NCBI GenBank assembly: GCA_032622095.1
Contig: CP136069.1
Location: 48,966,760 to 49,030,759, forward strand
Direction of reading: 5' to 3'
Length of the DNA: 64,000 nucleotides
Source: Siphonodentalium dalli
Lineage: Eukaryota; Mollusca; Scaphopoda; Gadilida; Siphonodentaliidae
Positions 36,827 to 49,085 of the stretch are shown here, piece after piece. Under the pieces are notes generated by a model. It saw only the letters and a program-made list of their open reading frames with translations. It did not search any database and had not been told where the DNA came from. How positions within the stretch are numbered: the stretch's first letter is position 1; each line of letters begins with the position of its first letter. The position numbers were made by a program, and so were the translations under genes.

Positions 36827-38148
36827 TCTCATATATATTTTGAAGACATCTGTCTTCAAAATGTCTGTCTGTTAGTCTGTTTGTTTGTCTGTCATTAATA
36901 CAAATCTACGATTCTCGACCGATCGGGACGAAACTTGGTACGTGTGTGTAGTTTGACCAGGCGATCGTCGTTGTCGTATTGACGAGCCCGTGCGACGCCC
37001 GTGCAGCGCATGCGCAGACGAGATCTCGGAAACGGGTGGAGCTATGAACTTGAAATTTGCTATGTGAATGTATCTTGCCCCGGATACGAATTTTATCGGG
37101 TCGCCGAGCCCGTGCGACGCCATCTTCGCGCATGCGCAGACGAGATATCGGAAACGGGTGGAGCTATCGAATTGAAATTTGCTATGTGAATGTATCTTGC
37201 CCCGGATACGAATTTTATCGGGTCGCCGAGCCCGTGCGACGCCAGCTTCGCGCATGCGCAGACGAGATCTCGACAACGGGTGGAGCTATCGACTTGAAAT
37301 TTGCTATGTGAATGTATCTTGCCCCGGATACGAATTTTATCGGGTCGCCGAGCCCGTGCGACCAACTTCGCGCATGCGCAGACGAGATCTCGGAAACGGG
37401 TGGAGCTATCGACTTGAAATTTGGTTTTTGAATAGCCCGGACAACGTCGGGCTCATCGGCTAGTCTCATATATATTTTGAAGACCTCTGTCTGTGTTTCT
37501 GTCTGTATGTATGTTTGTCTGTCATTTATACAAATCTACGATTCTCGACCGATCGGGACGAAACTTGGTACGTGTGTGTAGTTTGACCAGGCGGTGGACG
37601 TTGTCGTATTGGCGAGCCCGTGCGGCGCCCGTGCAGCGCATGCGCAGACGAGATCTCGGAAACGGGTGGAGCTATCGACTTGAAATTTGCTATGTGAATG
37701 TATCTTGCCCCGGATACGAATTTTATCGGGTCGCCGATCCCGTGCGACGCCAGCTTCGCGCATGCGCAGACGAGATATCGGAAACGGGTGGAGCTATCGA
37801 CTTGAAATTTGGTATGTGAATGTATCTTGCCCCGGATACGAATTCTATCGGGTCTTGAAATTTGGTATGTGAATTTATCTTGACCCGGATACGAATTTTA
37901 TCGGGTCGCCGAGTCCGTGCGACGCCAGCTTCGCGCATGCGCGGACCAGATCTCGGAAACGGGTGGAGCTATAGACTTGAAGTTTGCTATGTGAATGTAT
38001 CTTGCCCCGGATACGAATTGTATCGGGTCGCCGAGCCCGTGCGACGCCAGCTTCGCGCATGCGCAGACCAGATCTCGGAAACGGGTGGAGCTATCGACTT
38101 GAAATTTGGTTTTTGAATAGCCCGGACAACGTCGGGCTCATCGGCTAG
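36827..38148 (+). mobile_element. Two type I Helitron-like elements, head to tail
   Basis: Units 36827-37463 and 37464-38148. The first follows host A (ATAA|TC), the second ends CTAG|T. They contain three to four 122-bp repeats each with GCGCATGCGC; the second has a partial-repeat junction near 37855. Confidence 0.75.
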
Positions 38149-38495
38149 TAAAATATATAGTCGTTATAATCAAATGCATTAAAAGTATGTAAACCAACCC
38201 CCTTGTATCACGCCGCTGTGACCAGCCATGAAAACATACACATGACATGTTCAAACTGACCATGCAGACAGCGTTTAATGCAATATAAGTATACGTACAC
38301 CCAAACCCTGTGCCACCCATCTGTGACGATGTGATCAGCACTGATGACGTACACATGAAATAATCAAATAGACCAGACAATTCCCCCTGCAATATAAGTA
38401 CGCACACCCTAACCCCATATCGCCACGTCTCGACACGGGACATATTGTGACATGTGGAAATATGCACATGAAATGTTCAAACATACATGGTCCCA

Positions 38496-39400
38496 TCTCA
38501 TATATATTTTGAAGACCTCTGTCTGTATGTATGTTTGTTTGTTTGTTTGTTTGTTTGTCTGTCTGTCATTTATACAAATCTACGATTCTCGACCGATCGG
38601 GACGAAACTTGGTACGTGTGTGTAGTTTGACCAGGCGGTGAACGTTGTCGTATTGGCGAGCCCGTGCGGCGCCCGCTTCGCGCATGCGCAGACGAGATCT
38701 CGGAAACGGGTGGAGCTATCGACTTGAAATTTGCTATGTGAATGTATCTTGCCCCGGATACGAATTTTATCGGGTCGCCGAGCCCGTGCGACGCCAGCTT
38801 CGCGCATGCGCAGACCAGATCTCGGAAACGGGTAGAGCTATCGACTTGAAATCGTCGGGCTGGGTAGAGCTATCGACTTGAAATTTGGTTTTTGAATAGC
38901 CCGGACAACGTCGGGCTCATCGGCTAGTCTCATATATATTTTGAAGACCTCTGTCTGTCTGTTTGTCTGTATGTATGTTTGTCTGTCATTAATACAAATC
39001 TACGATTCTCGACCGATCGGGACGAAACTTGGTACGTGTGTGTAGTTTGACCAGGCGGTGAACGTTGTCGTATTGGCGAGCCCGTGCGGCGCCCGCTTCG
39101 CGCATGCGCAGACGAGATCTCGGAAACGGGTGGAGCTATCGACTTGAAATTTGCTACGTGAATGTATCTTGCCCCGGATACGAATTTTATCGGGTCGCCG
39201 AGCCCGTGTGACGCCAGCTTCGCGCAAGTGCAGACGAGATATCGGAAACGGGTGGAGCTATCGACTTGAAATTTGGTATGTGAATGTATCTTGCCCCGGA
39301 TACGAATTTTATCGGGTCGCCGAGCCCGTGCGACGCCAGCTTCCGCATGCGCAGACGAGATCTCGGAAACGGGTGGAGATATCGACTTGAAATTTGATAT
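38496..39400 (+). mobile_element. Type I Helitron-like elements, the second lacking its 3' end
   Basis: Unit 38496-38927 starts after host A and ends CTAG; the next unit from 38928 has two 122-bp repeats, then breaks off near 39400 before the hairpin. Confidence 0.7.
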
Positions 39401-39755
39401 GTGAATGTCATTTATACAAATCTATTTATGTTATCAGAACATTTCATCAACATTTGTGCATTTGTTGACATTGTTGGGATGTACTCTCCTTGAATCACAG
39501 CTAAAATCTGGTAATATACAAAGGATATAACATGTTATTATGGATATTTGTGTAAAATGGAGAAAAGTAGTACCAAATGCCAAAATTTAAACTATATATA
39601 CCTCTCATGTATATTGCAAAAAAGAAATACAAGTGACATAATCAATTTATTAAATTGCATGCCAGTAAAGTGTAATAATGGCTGTAAGAATGTTAAGGAG
39701 GAATTAAAACAAAAAATCTCAATTTCAAACTAGAAACTGGGCGTTTAAACTATAT
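39401..39755. other. Non-Helitron insert or spacer
   Basis: AT-rich 355 bp between two Helitron-like parts. The two flanks could be one element split by this stretch (left flank lacks a 3' end, right flank lacks a 5' end). Confidence 0.45.
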
Positions 39756-40887
39756 ACGCTTCGCGCATACGCAGACGAGATCTCGGAAACGGGTGGAGCT
39801 ATCGACTTAAAATTTGCTATGTGAATGTATCTTGCCCCGGATACGAATTTTATCGGGTCGCCGAGCCCGTGCGACGCCAGCTTCGCGCATGCGCAGACCA
39901 GATCTCTGAAACGGGTGGAGCTATCGACTTGAAATCTGGTTTTTGAATAGCCCGGACTACGTCGGGCTCATCGGCTAGTCTCATATATATTTTGAAGACC
40001 TCTGTCTGTCTGTCTGTTTGTCTGCGATTCTCGACCGATCGGGACGAAACTCGGTACGTGTGTGTAGTTTGACCAGGCGGTGGTCGTTGTCGTATTGGCG
40101 AGCCCGTGCGACGCCCGTGCAGCACATGCGTAGACGAGATCTCGGAAACGGGTGGAGCTATCGACTTGAAATTTGGTTTTTGAATAGCTAGTCTAATATA
40201 TATTTTGAGACTTCTGTCTGTCTGTTTGTCTGTGTGTTAGCTATGGCCGGGAAAACTGTCAGACGGATTTTGACGAAATTTGATACCTAGGGATAATTAT
40301 GTCCAGGGAGTGTTTTGGACGGGTCAAATCGTTACACCGACCTGACCTTGTCCTTCAAAAAGGTCAATTCAAGATAAAATCGGGTAAAACGGGGTACTTT
40401 TGTACGGGGAGTGTTTTGGACGGTTCAAATCGTGACCCCGACCTAACCTTGACCTTCAAAAAGGTAAATTCAAGGTCAAATCGTGTAAAACGGGACGGAT
40501 TTCGATGAAATTTGATACCTAGGGGCAATTTTTTCCATGGAGTGTTCTGGGCGGGTCAAATCGTTACACCGACATGACCTTGGCCTTCAAAAAGGTCAAT
40601 TCAAGATCAAATCGGGTAAAACGGGATACTTTTGTCCGGGGAGTGTTTTGGACGTTTCAAATCGTGACCCCGACCTGACATTGACCTTCAAAATTGTCAA
40701 TTCAAGGTCAAATCGGGTAAAACCTGATGGATTTCGACGTGTACTTTTGTCCGGGAGTGTTTTGGTCGGGTCAAATCGTGACCCCGAGCTGACCTTGATC
40801 TTCAAAATGGTCAATTCAATGTCAAATCGCGCAATTCGCCAAAAAGCAGAGGGGAAAGAGCCCGGACGAAGTCGGGTCCACCAGCTA
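39756..40887 (+). mobile_element. Helitron-like cluster: two type I parts + one type II
   Basis: Parts: 39756-39978 (5'-truncated, complete hairpin end), 39979-40191 (complete start, but the 3' hairpin is missing and the sequence goes straight from TTGAATAG to CTAG), and type II 40192-40887 ending hairpin CCCGGACGAAGTCGGG, TCCACCAG, CTAG, then T. Confidence 0.7.
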
Positions 40888-41444
40888 GTGCAATATAAGT
40901 GCGTACATGTCAATTCCAAGTCGCCGCGTCCCTACATATAACCAGTCGTGAGAACATGCAATGAACTTGTCAAACAGACCCGGAAGTGCCACAATCAATA
41001 TTGGAAAAGCAGTACATACGTGCACCCAAATAGCCCCTCGCCGCCCCATAGTCCATACGTGTGATGTCCAGACGTGAAAACATGCACATGAAATTTTAAA
41101 TTATACCCGTACTTACACCCAAACCCACTGTCACTGCGTCCCTACTTGTGACCCACCGCGAACACACACACACGCATTTTACAGATAGCGAGAATGATGC
41201 ATGCTGGGAACGAAAGTATCCAAACAAAGCCACGTGCTTACGGCCGCATGCGTTTACTATGGGGGATTTAGGATGGGTCTATAAAACAAATTTTTTCATC
41301 AACAGACAATCACTGCACATTAACCTGGAAAGGCTCAGATTTAAATAGTCCTATTAAAAATCATTTATTCAACCTGATATAAATGAAAACATAACATTCT
41401 TCAAAAAAATTTAAACTCTTCACTGAACTCTTCAAATAAAAATA

Positions 41445-44439
41445 GACTATTAAAAAAAACCATAATAAAATAAAACAATAGTGTTAAAACAAACTTTGAC
41501 CGACTTCAATGATATTCGGTATATGTGTCTAGGATCACCTCTAGATGGGAGCTGTAACTTGAATGATTTTTGGTGAAAAATATGGCCGCTGGCAGCCATC
41601 TTGGATTTTACTCTTTGCATCACTAAATTATTTAGCACACCCTACAGAGCTTATCCCTCATCCGATCATCACCAAACTTTATGTGAATCCTTGGTGTGAC
41701 CTCTCGAATGCTGTAAAAAACATGGCTGCCAGCGGTCATCTTGGATTTTACTCTTTGTATGACTAAATCCTTTAGCACATCTTACAGGTCACATTTCTCA
41801 TCCAGTCGTCACCAAACTTCATATGGATCTTCGGGGTGACCTCAAGAAAGGGAGCCTCCCTTTTCCCCCGAAAATTGTTCAAAAACAAACATGGCCACCA
41901 GGGCCATCTTGGATTTCAAATGTGAATCCATCAGCACAACCTACAGCCCACATTTATAGGAGAATTGCTTTGAAACTTTACAGCTATAAGTAGGACTGCT
42001 TCTATAATCATGATATGGAACATAGATCAGATAAGATCAGGACAACTAAGTAAAATAGTCATTTGAAGCAGTTTGAAGGAGGTGGGTCCCTATCCCAGAA
42101 TCGGAAAAAAATAAAATAATAGGTGGTGGTGGGTACCCAGAGGGTGGAACAAAATTAAAAAGCGCCTAGTGTCCGGAATTTTTTTCCTGACCGCCCCCTG
42201 GCTGTATTTGAACATGTGTTACACAGGCTGCACGATCATTAACTTCAACTGATAAGCACCGAATGATACGCGCGCACCAGTTTGTCTCAAATAAATTGTT
42301 ATAAAAACACAGGTTTATGACCGCGGACATAAGCCGATTAAGTGTGATGTAAGTTATCCATGAACATGACAAATGGAGATTCTATCATCACTCGACACGA
42401 AACTGGGACCTTTAAACAGACAAGTTTCATTTTCGTGGGACACGAAAAGGCGAATTTATTGTTGGCAGTTTCGGCAGTCTGAGTGTTAATTAATCCCAAA
42501 AATACACGGAACTCCTTTACGATATTCCGATAGTACTATGTTTACTCTATGTTCTCTAAAAAAATGGTGTGAATATTCTCGATAGAACTATTTTATCAGA
42601 CGTTTTGTAACACCTTAAAACATTGAGCAGTTAACGCAATTTTCTGAATTTTCGGACTATTTCGTCGCATAAAATCAATAAAAATACGATGAGCAACTGA
42701 ACATGTTTTTGAACATTCTAGAAGGGGTATATGTCCCTGATATATGTTTAAAATTTCACGCAAAAACTATAAATATGACAAGGATAAAATTAGTTTAATA
42801 GACCCACTCTAAATCTCCCATAGTAAATGCCTGCCGCCGATAAGCATGGGTCTGTGTTTGCATAGTTTCTGTCCCGGCATGCAACAGTAAAAATGGTTAT
42901 CTGTAAAATGGTCTGTAAAGTGGAGTTTGTTTTAATTCACATTTAAAAAAACCTATATACTTTACTAAAGGTCAGTAATAATATTAACTGTTTTAGTTTT
43001 AATTAACTATTTGCTTCTTCTCATCGTAAATACGCCACTACTATTTGCTTCTTCTCATCGTAAATACGCCACTACTATTTGCTTCTTCTCATCGTAAATA
43101 TGCATCTACAACGTTTCCGTCCATGTACAAAATATGATTTAATATCGTATCAATTTTTAATTCATTTCACTTAATAATCTTAATTTAAAATAATCATTAC
43201 GTGGTTATCAAGAACAAGTATAAAACTGTACATTACCTCGTTTAAAAGAGAGATATGCATAGCTAATATGTATAGTATATACACCATACTTTAGTAGAAT
43301 ACGTTATTTAATACACCAAACATTGTATCAGATTTAAAAAGTAATTCTTTGTAAAATACTTCATGGACGTTCTGATGCATGCATCTTCATTTTCTTTTTG
43401 CTAATTGTTTTCGGTATACAGTTGTACCATTGGCACAGGCCAAGATATATTGGGCTGGTTTGATCCAGTTCGTGCTGGTTTACTCCGATTTCATATGATA
43501 ACAAAGAAAAGCAATCGTAATTTCGGGCTAACATTTACTCATATTGGTAAACCAAGTGACACATGAGACACAGTGGAATCAAATTTTCCACTATTATATA
43601 CCCCCCTTCGGGCGAAATAACGCTGCCAGACCCCCAAAACACAATGAAAGTATCATTGACACTGTAGCTCATCTAGAAGCGGGGATAAAGTCATACATTA
43701 CATTCAATGGAGCGATGTGGAGGAATGCGGAGGAATGTGGAAAGTTTAAGTGATACCAGTGGTCAATCCGAAAAGACATAATATATGAAGTTTGGGATCA
43801 ATCGGATGAAAAATGTTGGCTGCAGGGCATACCGAAGTATTTAATGATGCAAAGAGTAAGATCCAAGATGACTGTCGACTATGATGCTTTTGGTTGAATA
43901 TCGTTCAATTTGGATAGATTTCTTTCTAGAAGTGATCCTGAACACGCCTGTTCATTTACAAAACATGTATCCAATAAATTTAGGCTGCACGGTCTGCCGA
44001 TGGTTTCAAATGTGAAATCCAAGATTGTTGCTAGCAGTCATGTGTTTAATAACATTTGGAAAAAATTGATGGCTCCATCTAGTGGTCACCCTTAATATCC
44101 CAAAGAAGTTTAGTGTATATCGGATGAGGGATTTGGTCTGTATGGGATTCTAAATGATTTAGGCATGTACAGAGTAAAATGTAGGGCGTGTCAAATGATT
44201 TAGTCATGCAAAGATTAAAATCCAAGATGGTTGCTGACGGATGTTTTTTTTTTTTTTTTTTTTGTAAAAGATCGATGACTCCCATCTAGAGATCACCACG
44301 AATAGTCCTATGGTCATAAGCTTGGTGACGGTCGAATGAGAGATTCGACTTGTAGGGTGCGAGAAAGGAAATTGTTGACAGACGACGGACGCCAACCCAA
44401 TGACAATAGTTCAAACTTGACTTCGTCAAGTTAAGCTAA
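41445..44439 (+). mobile_element. CAAGATGGC repeat family ending in a hairpin and CTAA (Helitron-like?)
   Basis: Several diverged modules of about 130 bp with ATCTTGGATTTTACTCTTTG, CATCCGATCATCACCAAACTT and GGTGTGACCTC words (41560-41900), and inverted ones at 43750-44330. It ends at 44436-44439 with hairpin ACTTGACTTCGTCAAGT, TAAG, CTAA. The same 3' end occurs inverted at 60799. The unit's exact 5' end is unknown. Confidence 0.45.
43007..43105. repeat. 34-bp tandem repeat, three copies
   Basis: Unit begins CTATTTGCTTCTTCTCATCG at 43007, 43041 and 43075; the third diverges after TAAATA. Confidence 0.95.
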
Positions 44440-44613
44440 AAACTACGAAAATTACATAATTTAGAAAAGTGTTCTCAACATACAAAAAATAAAAAAGAAG
44501 AAGATAATTTGTCAACTATGACCTATATCGCCTTCCATTGCAACTTAGAGATATTCGAGACATGGATGATGTGCAGTGTAAGTTTTGTTGCAACGTATAT
44601 ATATTCAACTCAC

Positions 44614-44853
44614 CTCCATTACCACATTCAGAAGCATAGATCTCGACTTCACACATGGTAAGTACCTCCGATGCTCCGGCGATTTGCACTCGAACATATC
44701 GACCTAACAACGGACTCGTGCAGTTGAAATAGACTAGCTCCCCTTCTGTGGACAATGGTGTTTGTGAGTAGCATAGTTGTGTGAATCCTGTCATATCTGT
44801 CTGGCTCACCATTGACTTAGCTACCTCAACCACGAAATTGTGCAACCTTTCGA
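44614..44853 (-). CDS. Exon 9: F-type lectin domain 1, C-terminal half
   Basis: 240 bp, phase 1-1. It begins FERLHNFVVEV after a GGTTTTCAG acceptor and runs through LGRYVRVQ and LTMCEVEIYASEC, the conserved C-terminal strands of F-type lectins. The donor GTGAGT follows GGAG at 44613-44608. NCTS is an N-glycosylation sequon. If the donor is not used the frame stays open until a stop at 44516, which would give a short alternative C-terminus. If used, its G joins TC of the exon at 13807 to continue into the second lectin domain. Confidence 0.75.
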
Positions 44854-45262
44854 CTGAAAACCGTGTATACAAATAGCTTATCAGTACATACTACAGCGTT
44901 TGAAAATAACACCATTTTTAGAACTAAACACATTGTCCGTGCATGTGTGTTGCATGTGTCGATTATGATTAGCCTCGCGTTACTGCGATTGAATAGCAAT
45001 CGCTATCTAATCGTGAACCCCGATTAAGTATATTTCGCTATCTAATCGTGTGCGTATAAGGTGATTGTCCAATGGATAGTGTTCGACTTGTATCGCTGTC
45101 AACACAGAGTTCGCCACCAGCCAGGGGATTATTTAGTTCCCCGCAACAGTTGTTTGGTTGGATTAAGCAACGTGTGGCCATCAAGGTATACGCTGTTCAT
45201 GTAAATTGGTAGCCGACATTTAAGATCAGGCAATGCTCAGCAACTGGAGGTAATAATGTGAT

Positions 45263-45295
45263 GGATAGGGTAGGATAGGATACGATAGGATAGAT
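45263..45295. repeat. (GATAG)n microsatellite
   Basis: Six or seven imperfect GATAG units in the region between exon 9 and exon 8. Confidence 0.9.
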
Positions 45296-45565
45296 TGATT
45301 TACAATATACACATAAATAGTACAATTAAATATAGAATACAATATTCGTGTATATTGTTATGGGTGATATAGTCATAGCGTACTGTTTTCCTATCACCCT
45401 AACGTAAATCGCTTCAAGTCCTTTACAAGGGGTATAAGCGCCATTATTATTGTGTAGTTATTTACACTAGACAGGCGTTCCTGATTGTTCACATAGCTAA
45501 TGCGAAGGGCATGCGCACCTATGATAGATCGAACAAGCAAGCTACATAGTTTGATGCAAACTTAC

Positions 45566-45854
45566 AATATGTTATTCTGTTGACGATTAGTCCGCTAGTT
45601 ATGTTGTATAATCCTCTCAGGTCAACAACCCACCACGGGTTGCTTTGCCTTATGGTTGCCGTACATGTGTAAGGTACATTGTCGTACTCGAGGTTCGAAT
45701 AGTCACCATCCACCGCATGACTTGCGTCACCACGCTGGTTCCAGATTGAAGACTGCCACGCTGGTTTACCAACAGCAACGTTACCACAAACAACTGAAGC
45801 GAGAACATGCATGCACACGAATACATATATACGAGAGAAAGTCAGATGGACCAC
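45566..45854 (-). CDS. Exon 8: F-type lectin domain 1, N-terminal half (possible separate gene start)
   Basis: Codes for the first half of an F-type lectin (fucolectin) fold: NVAVGKPAWQSS, then AVDG, a CT turn, PWWVVDL and a final VNR, all family landmarks. The donor is GTAAGT at 45565-45560, phase 1. Two 5' boundaries are possible. Either translation starts at the Met at 45854, giving a signal-like MVHLTFSRIYVFVCMHVLAS, or the exon starts at 45793 after TTCTCGCTTCAG in phase 1, accepting the EGF exons. At the sugar-binding motif (family rule: His, then R-x-D-x4-R/K) this copy lacks the His (CTAT) and reads R-I-T with one residue fewer, so fucose binding is probably lost. That last point is inference. 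Confidence 0.75.
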
Positions 45855-46104
45855 TGTCGATTAAGACTGAAATGCACATGTAGTAGTTTAATTTGTTAAG
45901 AGATAGCCCATTATGCATGTGTGGTGTTGAATACACAACATATTAATACTTTCTTTTCTGTTGCCACAATGTTGCTGTTGGCCGAATTAAATAAGCGTTT
46001 TAATTTGTTAGTAACACAGCCACACGCAGGAACCTTGCTAAATAGAACATATGAACTATCACTGGTAGGGATGATATATATATATGTGTGTTATATACAC
46101 AATG

Positions 46105-46196
46105 TGTTTGTGGTCGATTCATTGTATCGCGACTCGGCTAGTCGCTATGTGACCACGAAACCTAGCCGAGTCGCGATACACGAATCGTTACAAACA
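46105..46196. repeat. Near-perfect inverted repeat (hairpin) upstream of exon 8
   Basis: Arms of about 35 bp: TGTTTGTGGTCGATTC then TGTATCGCGACTCGGCTAG, mirrored at 46162-46196, around a 20-bp centre. The inner 19 bp are perfect. It could be a foldback element or a cruciform-forming site. Confidence 0.8.
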
Positions 46197-49085
46197 CCAG
46201 CGGTCAGACACTCGTAGACCGTTTATATATAACCATGGATATATGCCAGATTAACCGTACAAAAAACGGCCGTTGTTTTGACAGTTTATTTATCCATGGT
46301 GTGTGTGCTTGTGGTTGTCCACAACCTGATGCCCGGTGTTATTGCGTTTAAAGGTAATCATGTTCGCCTGCTGTTGTTAGATTGGTAATGAGATTAGCTG
46401 TTTCTATGTCTTGTCTGGTCATATTTACTGTTTGAAATTTGTCTGAAATAGACGCACTTTTTATATTATAATTTGCGGAACAGGAGCGCAGGGAAATCGC
46501 ACGTCGAGTTGGTTTAAGGGTTTTTTATAAAAAAAATTTATATGATATAGAGAGGCCAACAGAACGATACCATATGTGGTCTTCTCCTTTAAAATATCTA
46601 AATTATTTCAAACAAGGGTGGCGCCAGGATATGCCCGACGCAGGGGCTATACGATTCCTCGACATGGGGGCGGGCTTTAGCTACCGGGTTGACCATTGCA
46701 TATCTCATCGAAGTGGTGGCTATCCATCCTCGACAGGTGTGAGGATGTAGCCCCCTGACCCCTCCCCGGGTGCCACCAAACATAATTTAGTATCGATGAT
46801 TTCTCGTCTTAGTTATGCAGGGGTCTTACCCTCAATCTGTAGTCAAACCTAATGCATCATTAGTTGGAAAATTCACACACAAATTAGGTTGAAATTGTTC
46901 TCGTAGTTTGATTTTCCAACACTTTCTCAGTGCGAATTTGTTGTTTTTATACCAACATTTGCATATTTCCCTTTCATTTGCAACATTCTGGACTGAAATG
47001 GCCATCAGTTGGCAACTTTCAAACCTAAAGGTGAGAGTCAGGTTGCAAATTTCCCCGAATTGGAAAGCTTGAGGCCAGTCTAGATGTTAGGATTGTAAAA
47101 TTTTCATGTTCGGATTTTCAAAATGTTCTTGCATGTACCAGCGTCCGACCCACGTGTCCTGTGCCCTTGCCAGTAATTACTTGCTAATTAATTTAAGAAA
47201 AAATAAATCGGGGTGTAAATTTGTCTGGCGTTATACCATTGGATGTCTGTGAGGGGGGGGTGCACATTGAATTACGCAAACTTGTGAGTTTGGTGTGGTT
47301 CACTGGGGTGGGGTGCAGTTGGAAATTTCAAGGTGGAGACCCCCCCCCCCAACAAAAACCCTCTAGCTAAGTCCCGAGTGCCAAATATCCCAGACTCAAC
47401 CAGGGTGCCCTCGCGACTTAGTTTCTGCTTTCGGCAAAGGCCTATTTATTTTCTATCCGTGAATACGAAATATATTGACCATACTCTAAATAAAAATGCT
47501 TCCGTAGCTATCAAGGGTAACGTCGTGCTGCAAGTAAGACGATAGGTGTGTTGTACAAATGACACGGAACACCGATTATCAACAAACGCAATATCAAAAT
47601 ACACAGGGCTTATCGATCCAAACTGTGGAGTGTGTTTTTCATGTATATTTCTCGCATATACCCATGTTATATATAAACGGGCTACGAGCATCTGACCGAT
47701 TGTCTATATGACACGTTTATCTACCATTGGTGTAACGGAATCAACCGCACAAATTACATTTTAGGAGCCTCTTAAATGCCAAAATTGTTGGATTTGTGTC
47801 CGACGATTAGCTTTCTTGAGTAAATTCTCCCAACCTGCAAAGATATTTGTGTCACGCGATGTCACACTTTGCTAAATTCTCCCAAACTGCAAGTTCACGC
47901 GAATATGCCTAACGGAAATCAATGGACAAAATCTCTTACACCTGCGTGTTTTATATAATTTATTATAAATACTCAACAAACTTACATATTAGTTAATTTG
48001 TGATATGTTATACCATAATACCCATGATGGTAGGCAATACAATACTGTTAAAACCTAGGAACTATTTGTTTATAGTAAGCAAGAATATACGTTGGAATGT
48101 CGTTTTGATTTTTCGCGCGATTGATGTGACGTCAGTTCATTCATGATTTTAAAACCAGTCAACGACGTCACGAGCGCCTTGTATCGCAACAGCAGTAACG
48201 ATACAGAATGTTTGTTATCGCCAATTCGCTACCGCCAATGTTATCAAAGAAATTCATAGGAAATGGTAAATGAAGATATTTACTCGAGGCTTCATAAATC
48301 CATATTATCATCCAAACGATTCTCAAATTGAAAGTATTCCCACGATTCATCCTTCGTGTCTGTGAAACCGGGTGACCAAATATTTAGCAGAAATCCAGAA
48401 ATATAGTGCATACATGTCATTATACGTATATGATGGTAGCTGACACTGAATATTATTTCAGCGAATGGATCCATAGACGCCGCAGTCCGAGATCGTTCCA
48501 TTCGCTGACATAATGTAAAATATTGAGGTATTATCCGACATAAAACATGGCCTCCCCCAAAAACGTCACCCATGATGGAAGTTGAGCGTGTGTATTTCGA
48601 ATGTGTTGCATGCAATACCACAATAGGAATATATTCCATATATTAAATGTGTTCCGACGTTGGTTATCCAGGTGTGTACATTCGGAATAAGAGTCGATCT
48701 TTGGAAGTAATAGTGTTATACCATGCTGCAAGTATTCAAAATATGTTAAAACTTCTTTTGAAAGTCGCTATAGCTGGTCATCAAAACGTCAAATTATTGG
48801 GCTAATGGGGCCGATCTAATTATTGGCTGCTATCGAAAACAGAGATTGTGATTTTATGGTGTCGAATCGGACGGGGCGTTTACAAGGCTGACGAGACGAA
48901 TATATATAAACTGAGTTCATGATATTATAACAAATATACAAAATGTGTTAACACTTTGGATTTGAATTTCGTTAGATCATTAGATCTAATTATTTTCTGG
49001 GGGAAAAAAACCTTAGCGAAGGACATTCTTAATCATTTGACATCACGTTGGACAGAGCACCTTTAATAAATGCAGATTGATGTAG
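46197..49085. other. Intron/intergenic stretch without recognised exon
   Basis: Includes the inverted dispersed repeat at 46850-47190. Minus-strand frames at 48292-48731 show no known domain. Confidence 0.4.

Noticed and set aside
48292-48731. Possible coding exons on the minus strand between exons 7 and 8
   Set aside because: Frames of 66-115 codons lack recognisable domains, and phase 1-1 splice sites were not found.
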